The notes under the pieces were generated by a model. The model was not told where the DNA came from. It saw only the letters and a list, made by a program, of their open reading frames with translations, and made no database searches. From CAYUHC01 sp964444555 (GTDB lineage: Bacteria > Patescibacteriota > Minisyncoccia > Phycocordibacterales > JACOZG01), in the NCBI GenBank assembly GCA_964444555.1, contig CAYUHC010000016.1:1-10424 (forward strand): a stretch of DNA of 10,424 nt, in the 5' to 3' direction. The position numbers were made by a program, and so were the translations under genes. Of the stretch, positions 6,283-10,424 are shown piece by piece (the first letter of the stretch is position 1; every line of letters begins with the position of its first letter).

Positions 6283-7962
6283 ATGGTGGCTCGCGTCTGG
6301 CGTTGGTTTACTCGAGAGTTTTCTAATCTTCACGAAGCGGCGTTGCTCTTGGGAGTGGCCGCCTTTTCTTCCCAACTTTTGGCGTTGATCCGCGATCGCT
6401 TGCTGGCCACCAACTTTGGAGCCAGCGGACAGCTGGATGTTTACTATACAGCTTTCCGTTTGCCCGACTTGGTCTATGCCACGATTGCTTCTTTTGTTTC
6501 GGTTACCGTTTTGATTCCTTACGTGGTGACGGCTTTGACGGAGGGTGATCGGGAGCGGGCGCGCCGACTGCTCTCTAGTGTTTTGACGGCTTTTATGGCG
6601 GTGATGGTCGTGGCGATGACGGTGGTGTGGTTTTTGTTGCCTTGGTTGGCGCCACGAATCGCTCCCGGTTTTGATCAAGAACAGTTAACCTTGCTGGTGA
6701 CTTACTCGCGAATTTTATTGCTCTCACCGCTCTTGTTGGGTTTATCCAACGTGTTGGGAGCTGTGACTCAGTCGGTGAGACAGTTTTTTGTTTATGCCGC
6801 GAGTCCTCTTTTATACAATTTAGGGATTATTATTGGCGTGGTTTGGCTGTATCCTCGCGTTGGTCCAACGGGCTTGGTTTGGGGAGTGGTAATTGGGGCC
6901 TTTCTCCACCTGGCGATTCAGATCCCGGTTGTCTGGCGCGCTGGTGTCGCGCCGCGCCTGGTTTGGCGCTTGAGTTGGTCGGAACTGGTGACGATTGTCC
7001 GGACTTCGTTACCTCGGACGTTGGCGTTGGGGGCGCATCAGTTTACTCTGCTGGCTCTGGTGGCTTTGGCCTCGGTGATTGGGGCTGGGGCCGTGTCGGT
7101 TTTTAATTTCGCGTTAAACCTTCAGTCAGTGCCGCTCTCCATTATTGGCGTGAGTTATTCGGTCGCCGCCTTCCCAACTTTGGCGCGGTTATTTTCTAGT
7201 GGTCAGCGGGAGGAATTTTTGAGTCATGTCACCGGAGCCCTGCGTCACGTTTTGTTTTGGTCTTTGCCGGCGACGGTGATGTTTATTGTTTTGCGGGCGC
7301 AGATTGTGCGAGTTATTTTGGGCAGTGGCTCTTTTGATTGGACGGCGACGCGTTTGACGGCCGCCGCGTTGGCCCTCTTCGTCCTCTCGGTCGCGGGCCA
7401 GAATTTGATCCAATTATTTATGCGGGGTTATTACGCCTGCGGTCGGACGCGGCGGCCGTTTGTGCTCAATGTGGTGGGGCTCGTGGTGTCGGTGGTAACG
7501 GCGCCAGTGCTGGTCTGGTGCTTCCGGACCGCCCCCGGCTTTCGAGCGGTAGTGGAGAGAATTTTGCGTGTTGATGCCGTCGAGACCACCGCTATTTTGA
7601 TGTTGCCGCTGGCCTTTAGTTTGGGCGTGGCGGTTAACGTGGGTTTGTATTGGTATTTTTTCCAAAAAGATTTCGGACGCTTTTCGCGAGTGGTGGATCG
7701 AGCCTTGGGCCAGTCGGCACTTAGCTCGTTGGTGGCTGGCGTGGTGACTTATCAGGTGTTGGGTTGGCTGGCGCCGCTGGTTGATCAGAATACTTTTTCG
7801 GGCATTTTTGTTCAGGGGCTGGTGGCCGGATTGGCTGGATTGATCACCCTCATTATTATCTTGCGGGGCTTTAATAACCGAGAAATTAATGAGATCGAAA
7901 CTTCGTTGCGGCATAAGTTTTGGCGGACCAAGCCCATTGCCCCCGACCCCGAAGGGTTGTAG
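6283..7962 (+). CDS. murJ: Lipid II flippase MurJ (MviN) homologue, divergent
   Basis: 559 residues (E. coli MurJ 511) with a MOP-superfamily pattern of about 14 membrane spans. MurJ moves lipid II, the lipid-linked peptidoglycan unit, to the outer leaflet. The family signature is at the N-terminus: LLALIRDRLLATNFG (32-46), then LDVYYTAFRLPDL (51-63), with Arg37 and Asp52 at the places of E. coli Arg24 and Asp39. NLQSVPLSIIGVSYSVAAFPTL (279-300) matches the conserved span-8 region. Of four arginines known to be needed in E. coli, only the Arg24 equivalent is kept; Arg18, Arg52 and Arg270 align with Gln31, Tyr65 and Asn279. A hydrophilic insert lies near 416-434. ATG 6283 is 3 bp after the previous stop codon with no Shine-Dalgarno sequence, so co-transcription and translational coupling are likely. 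Its TAG stop is part of the lepA -10 box. A related MOP polysaccharide flippase is a less likely alternative. Confidence 0.88.
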   Translation: MVARVWRWFTREFSNLHEAALLLGVAAFSSQLLALIRDRLLATNFGASGQLDVYYTAFRLPDLVYATIASFVSVTVLIPYVVTALTEGDRERARRLLSSVLTAFMAVMVVAMTVVWFLLPWLAPRIAPGFDQEQLTLLVTYSRILLLSPLLLGLSNVLGAVTQSVRQFFVYAASPLLYNLGIIIGVVWLYPRVGPTGLVWGVVIGAFLHLAIQIPVVWRAGVAPRLVWRLSWSELVTIVRTSLPRTLALGAHQFTLLALVALASVIGAGAVSVFNFALNLQSVPLSIIGVSYSVAAFPTLARLFSSGQREEFLSHVTGALRHVLFWSLPATVMFIVLRAQIVRVILGSGSFDWTATRLTAAALALFVLSVAGQNLIQLFMRGYYACGRTRRPFVLNVVGLVVSVVTAPVLVWCFRTAPGFRAVVERILRVDAVETTAILMLPLAFSLGVAVNVGLYWYFFQKDFGRFSRVVDRALGQSALSSLVAGVVTYQVLGWLAPLVDQNTFSGIFVQGLVAGLAGLITLIIILRGFNNREINEIETSLRHKFWRTKPIAPDPEGL

Positions 7963-7965
7963 AAT
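7937..7965 (+). promoter_or_regulatory. lepA promoter overlapping the murJ stop codon
   Basis: TTGCCC (-35, 7937-7942) and TAGAAT (-10, 7960-7965) are 17 bp apart. The TAG of the -10 is the murJ stop codon. The predicted start is near 7972, two bases before the lepA ATG at 7974, so the mRNA would be almost leaderless. The -35 matches the TTGCYY form of the rnpB and ligase-gene promoters. Confidence 0.6.
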
Positions 7966-7973
7966 GCGCTTCT

Positions 7974-9785
7974 ATGGCTGAAGCCAAATTTATCCGCAAT
8001 TTCTCGATTATTGCCCATATTGACCACGGTAAATCAACCTTGGCCGACCGTTTGTTGGAGGCCACGGCCACCATCGAAAAGCGCAAAATGCGCGAACAAG
8101 TGCTGGATAGTATGGACCTGGAGCGTGAACGGGGGATTACGATCAAGATGCAACCGGTTCGCTTGCGTTATCATCGGGGCCAGGAGGAGTATCTCTTCCA
8201 TCTAATTGATACGCCGGGGCATATTGATTTTTCTTACGAAGTGTCGCGTGCCCTCAAGGCCGTTGATGGCGTCTTGTTATTGGTGGATGCCACCCAGGGC
8301 GTTCAGGCTCAGACCTTTACCGTTTTGGCCATGGCTCAAGAGTTGGGATTGAAAATTATTCCGGTGGTGAACAAAATTGATTTGCCTGTGGCTCGGGTGG
8401 AGGAGACAAAGGCCGAGATTATGAACTTGATTAAGTGTCAACCAGAAGAAATTATTGCCGTTTCGGGCAAGACGGGCGCCGGCGTGCCCGAGTTGCTGGA
8501 GGCGATCGTTGATCGCGTGCCGCCGCCGACGAGCGAGTTCCCTACCACGGCCGGCGCCCGAGCTTTGGTTTTCGATTTTTCTTATTCCATCCACCAGGGT
8601 GTGGTGGTTTATGCCCGAGTTTTTGATGGCGAAATCGTAACTGGTGATGAGTTGGTGTTTGCGGCGACTGGCGAAAAGTTTACCGCTTTAGAGGTGGGGA
8701 CTTTTGCGCCAGAGAAGGTGGCTACCGGACGTCTAGCCGCTGGCGAGATCGGTTACGTGGTGACGGGGATTAAGCGCACGGGCAGTACTCGCGTGGGTGA
8801 CACGCTGTTGCGGGCTAAGGTGTCATTGCCGCCCGAACCGGGTTATGCCGAACCGCGTTCCGTAGTCTGGGCCTCGATCTATCCGGAAAGCCAGGATGAT
8901 TTGCCTACTTTGCGTCAGGCCTTGGGTCGTCTCAAACTTGGCGATGCCGCCCTTTCGTTTGAAGAAGAGGCTTCTACCACCTTGGGCCGTGGTTTCCGTT
9001 GTGGCTTTTTGGGATTGTTGCATCTAGAAATCATTAGCGAACGGCTCAAGCGCGAATTTAATTTGTCGCTGATTATTGCGACCCCCTCGATTAGTTATAC
9101 GGTAGAAAATTCGCGAACAGGCGAGCGAGAAGTGATCTATTCTCCCCATCTCTTTCCCGACGAGACCAAAAATTATCGGATTTGGGAGCCGTGGGTCAGC
9201 GCGCGAGTGATCGTGCCGCCAAGTTACGTGGGTAATGTGATGAAAATTTTTAATGATCACGAAGTGGTGGTGCTGGCCGTCGAAACGTGGGGGACGGACC
9301 GAACGCTTTTAACCGTCGAATTGCCACTTCGCGAACTGATGCGTAACTTTTTTGATGAATTGAAAAGCGTTTCTTCTGGTTATGCCTCTTTTTCTTATTC
9401 CCTTTTGCCCGAACGAGAGGCCGAGGTGATGAAGTTGGAGGTCTTGGTCAACGAGGAGGTGATCCCGGCTTTTACTCGAGTGGTGGCGCGACGAAAATTG
9501 GATCACGAAGCGCAGGATGTGGCTGAACGATTGAAAAACTTATTGCCCCGGCAGTTAATCGCCATCAAGATCCAGGCTCGCGGCGGTGGACGGATTGTGG
9601 CCGCGCGCAGTATTAGCGCTATGCGTAAAGACGTCACCGACTATCTTTATGGCGGCGACATTACCCGCAAGATGAAATTGCGTGAGAAGCAGAAGAAGGG
9701 TAAAAAGAAAATGCAGTCCTTGGGCTCGGTTTCGATCCCCGAGGAGGTCTTTTTGAAGATGATTAGTGGCGGCGGCCAGAATTAA
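7974..9785 (+). CDS. lepA: Elongation factor 4 (LepA), ribosome-associated translational GTPase
   Basis: 603 residues, close to the 599 of E. coli. LepA binds the ribosome and hydrolyses GTP; roles in back-translocation and in 30S biogenesis have been proposed. All GTPase motifs are intact: G1 AHIDHGKST (14-22), G2 RGIT (53-56), G3 DTPGH (79-83), G4 NKID (133-136) and G5 SGK (164-166). After domain 2 come EF-G-like domains and the LepA-specific C-terminal domain, recognised by ISAMRKDVTDYLYGGDITRK and the basic EKQKKGKKKM segment. ATG 7974 is chosen because MAEAKFIRNFSIIAHIDHGK is the family N-terminus. An in-frame alternative at 7920 would add 18 residues inside murJ with no homology. There is no Shine-Dalgarno sequence; the -10 box lies 8 bp upstream. 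The TAA stop overlaps the stop codon of the convergent small ORF. Confidence 0.97.
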   Translation: MAEAKFIRNFSIIAHIDHGKSTLADRLLEATATIEKRKMREQVLDSMDLERERGITIKMQPVRLRYHRGQEEYLFHLIDTPGHIDFSYEVSRALKAVDGVLLLVDATQGVQAQTFTVLAMAQELGLKIIPVVNKIDLPVARVEETKAEIMNLIKCQPEEIIAVSGKTGAGVPELLEAIVDRVPPPTSEFPTTAGARALVFDFSYSIHQGVVVYARVFDGEIVTGDELVFAATGEKFTALEVGTFAPEKVATGRLAAGEIGYVVTGIKRTGSTRVGDTLLRAKVSLPPEPGYAEPRSVVWASIYPESQDDLPTLRQALGRLKLGDAALSFEEEASTTLGRGFRCGFLGLLHLEIISERLKREFNLSLIIATPSISYTVENSRTGEREVIYSPHLFPDETKNYRIWEPWVSARVIVPPSYVGNVMKIFNDHEVVVLAVETWGTDRTLLTVELPLRELMRNFFDELKSVSSGYASFSYSLLPEREAEVMKLEVLVNEEVIPAFTRVVARRKLDHEAQDVAERLKNLLPRQLIAIKIQARGGGRIVAARSISAMRKDVTDYLYGGDITRKMKLREKQKKGKKKMQSLGSVSIPEEVFLKMISGGGQN

Positions 9786-9892
9786 CGGATCAGGGAGGGG
9801 ATATAGAGCAAAATCATCCCGGCAATCACGATTAGACTGACGATGGCGCTAATCAGATTGAGGGTGCGGCGATGCCTTTTATTTAAAATCAT
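9782..9892 (-). CDS. 36-residue single-pass membrane protein, unrecognised function
   Basis: Read on the minus strand, ATG at 9892-9890 opens a frame of 36 codons ending in TAA at 9784-9782. The protein begins MILNKRHRRTLNLI, with a basic cluster (Lys5, Arg6, His7, Arg8, Arg9). An uninterrupted hydrophobic stretch follows from about 13 to 31 (Ile/Val/Leu-rich, with GMILLY near its end), then PSLIR. The positive-inside rule puts the N-terminus in the cytoplasm. The ORF fills the whole gap between lepA and the ftsB-like gene, its stop overlaps the lepA stop (shared TTAA), and a perfect TATAAT lies 8 bases upstream of its start. Similar tiny proteins are, from memory, common in Patescibacteria genomes, but I can name no family. 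The strand, the promoter and the clean K/R-plus-hydrophobic layout argue against chance. Confidence 0.68.
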   Translation of the reverse strand: MILNKRHRRTLNLISAIVSLIVIAGMILLYIPSLIR

Positions 9893-9899
9893 AAGAGTA

Positions 9900-9905
9900 T
9901 ATTAT
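9900..9905 (+). promoter_or_regulatory. -10 box of the ftsB-like gene, overlapping the divergent -10
   Basis: TATTAT (five of six to TATAAT) lies so that transcription should start at about 9912, one base before ATG 9913. No good -35 was found 16-18 bp upstream (TTTTAT at 9877-9882 is poor). GAGGA directly abuts the ATG with no spacer, so it cannot work as a normal Shine-Dalgarno sequence. Confidence 0.5.
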
Positions 9906-9927
9906 ACGAGGAATGCGCGAGTTTCAA
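9901..9927 (-). promoter_or_regulatory. Minus-strand promoter of the 36-residue membrane protein
   Basis: On the minus strand TATAAT occupies 9906-9901. TTGAAA (9927-9922) is a -35 candidate with a short 15-bp spacer. The predicted start is near 9894, two bases before the ATG at 9892. The box overlaps the plus-strand -10 of the ftsB-like gene. Confidence 0.6.
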
Positions 9928-10287
9928 GGCAAACGCCGATTAAAGCAGTTTTTCTACTCTCGAGTTACGGTAGCGCTTTTGATCTTGGTGGTTCTGCTCT
10001 TGGCGCGCGCGGCGGCCGGCGTTTGGTGGCGGTCGCGGGGCGTCGCCGAGGAGCGTCAGGCGGTTGATCAGGAGTTGGCGGAGGCGGTATCGCGCCGCCA
10101 GGAACTGACGGCCTCGATTGCTCGTTTGGAAACGGCTCGGGGCGTCGAGGCGGAGTTGCGGTCGAAGTTTTCGGTGGCGCGGCCAGGTGAGCGAGTAATC
10201 TCGGTGATCTCGTCGGCGTCAGCCGAGCCGGTGGAGTCGCCAGATCGAGGTTGGTGGGATTGGGTCAAGAATTTTTTGCGGGATTAG
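9913..10287 (+). CDS. FtsB/DivIC-like septum formation initiator protein
   Basis: 124 residues, bitopic. A basic N-terminus (MREFQGKRRLKQ) is followed by one membrane span at about 18-36. A Glu/Ala/Arg/Leu-rich coiled coil follows at about 42-80. The ELRSKFSVARPGERVISVI segment (81-99) is the FtsB/DivIC hallmark: a (R)xKFxxxxPGE block right after the coiled coil. FtsB/DivIC joins FtsL and FtsQ/DivIB in the divisome and helps activate septal peptidoglycan synthesis. The C-terminus is aromatic, DRGWWDWVKNFLRD. ATG 9913 is preferred because the -10 box ends 8 bp before it. The final three codons and the TAG stop lie inside the tRNA-Gly gene, a 10-bp same-strand overlap (10278-10287). The overlap adds only Leu-Arg-Asp after the aromatic tail. 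Assignment to FtsB rather than DivIC is by architecture only. Confidence 0.82.
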   Translation: MREFQGKRRLKQFFYSRVTVALLILVVLLLARAAAGVWWRSRGVAEERQAVDQELAEAVSRRQELTASIARLETARGVEAELRSKFSVARPGERVISVISSASAEPVESPDRGWWDWVKNFLRD

Positions 10288-10351
10288 TTTAGTGGTAGGA
10301 CGATTGCTTCCCAAGCAATAGGCGGGGGTTCGATTCCCCCATCCCGCACCA
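10278..10351 (+). tRNA. tRNA-Gly (anticodon CCC), 3' CCA encoded
   Basis: The full cloverleaf is visible. The acceptor GCGGGAT (10278-10284) pairs with ATCCCGC (10341-10347); the discriminator is A10348, with genomic CCA at 10349-10351. The D stem GTTT/GGAC encloses loop AGTGGTA. The anticodon stem ATTGC/GCAAT (10303-10319) carries loop TTCCCAA, with CCC at 10310-10312, so it reads GGG. The variable loop has 4 nt, and the T arm is GGGGG-TTCGATT-CCCCC (10324-10340). The 5' end overlaps the last 10 bases of the ftsB-like gene. T6 (10272-10277) sits directly before the 5' end. No separate tRNA promoter was recognised, so it may be cut from the ftsB-like transcript by RNase P. Confidence 0.97.
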
Positions 10352-10362
10352 AAACAGATGAG

Positions 10363-10381
10363 CCACGCGCGAAGCGCGTGG
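10363..10381 (+). terminator. Hairpin downstream of tRNA-Gly, possible terminator or processing element
   Basis: CCACGCGC (10363-10370) and GCGCGTGG (10374-10381) form a perfect 8-bp stem with a GAA loop, 11 nt after the tRNA CCA. No T run follows, so ordinary intrinsic termination is doubtful; it may act in 3' processing or be a repeat element. I see no gene in the remaining 43 bases. Confidence 0.45.
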
Positions 10382-10424
10382 TGAAGCAAAGCCAAATCGC
10401 ACACTCGACGAGCGCCCGGCCGCA

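Noticed and set aside
7414..7914. 166-codon minus-strand ORF antisense to murJ
   Set aside because: Gln/His/Arg-rich shadow of a hydrophobic coding sequence; no recognisable motif and no promoter.
7920..7973. Upstream in-frame start for lepA inside murJ
   Set aside because: LepA homologues begin near MxxxFIRNFSIIAHIDHGK, and the extra 18 codons have no similarity to the family.
10359..10385. 8-codon ORF (MSHARSAW) in the hairpin after the tRNA
   Set aside because: Too short, made up entirely of the inverted repeat, with no start signals; best explained as the hairpin itself.
10219..10404. Minus-strand ORF across the tRNA with the phrase GAGWGNRTPAYCLGSNR
   Set aside because: This is the familiar spurious translation of a tRNA read antisense; it also overlaps the ftsB-like gene and starts at a GTG beside a hairpin.
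1..10424. Alternative genetic code with UGA as glycine, as in Gracilibacteria and SR1
   Set aside because: No gene contains in-frame UGA, all genes end in TAA or TAG, and the tRNA-Gly has anticodon CCC, not UCA. The lack of TGA stops in eight genes is too few to argue from.
1..10424. CRISPR array, insertion sequence, prophage or defence system
   Set aside because: No spaced direct repeats, transposase, integrase, terminal repeats or nuclease-like ORFs were seen; the gene content is core housekeeping.

Overview
The window reads as chromosomal DNA from a small-genome bacterium, most likely a member of the Candidate Phyla Radiation (Patescibacteria) of moderate GC. This rests on the combination of a fused phosphoglucose/phosphomannose isomerase, an adenosylcobalamin-dependent ribonucleotide reductase, a reduced RNase P RNA, an O-antigen-ligase-like protein with C-terminal TPRs, a divergent MurJ and a tiny FtsB-like protein. 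No marker gene here fixes the lineage more precisely. The standard genetic code fits: no gene needs UGA read through, and the tRNA present is an ordinary tRNA-Gly.

Layout. 1-1199 is a sugar-phosphate pair: the 3' end of a bifunctional phosphoglucose/phosphomannose isomerase, then a short ROK-family sugar kinase 5 bp downstream. 1200-1340 is a regulatory gap with a weak terminator-like hairpin, a DnaA-box-like site inside an inverted repeat and an extended -10. 1341-3674 encodes a class II ribonucleotide reductase with an ATP-cone. 3676-4056 is a compact rnpB unit: its -35 box starts one base after the reductase stop codon, and it ends in a 12-bp terminator hairpin. 4093-7962 encodes two envelope proteins 3 bp apart: an O-antigen ligase/polymerase-like membrane protein with a TPR tail, and a MurJ/MviN lipid II flippase homologue. 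7974-9785 is lepA (elongation factor 4). 9782-9892 on the minus strand is a 36-residue single-pass membrane protein that is easily missed. 9913-10287 is an FtsB/DivIC-like division protein whose last codons and stop lie inside a tRNA-Gly(CCC) gene (10278-10351).

How it fits together. The window mixes central metabolism (hexose phosphate interconversion, deoxynucleotide supply), envelope and division (glycan ligation or polymerisation, lipid II export, septal scaffold) and RNA/translation functions (RNase P, EF4, tRNA). All large genes are on the plus strand, and gaps are mostly 0-30 bp.

The most interesting layer is the packing of expression signals. No start codon has a usable Shine-Dalgarno sequence. 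The rnpB promoter calibrates the promoter rule, since its predicted start coincides with the first base of the RNA's P1 helix. The same rule places -10 boxes about 7 bp plus 0-3 nt ahead of the AUG of four genes: the ligase-like gene, lepA, the small minus-strand ORF and the ftsB-like gene. These would be leaderless or nearly leaderless mRNAs. Signals also overlap genes: the lepA -10 contains the murJ stop codon, two divergent -10 boxes overlap in a 20-bp gap, and the ftsB-like stop codon lies inside the tRNA acceptor region.
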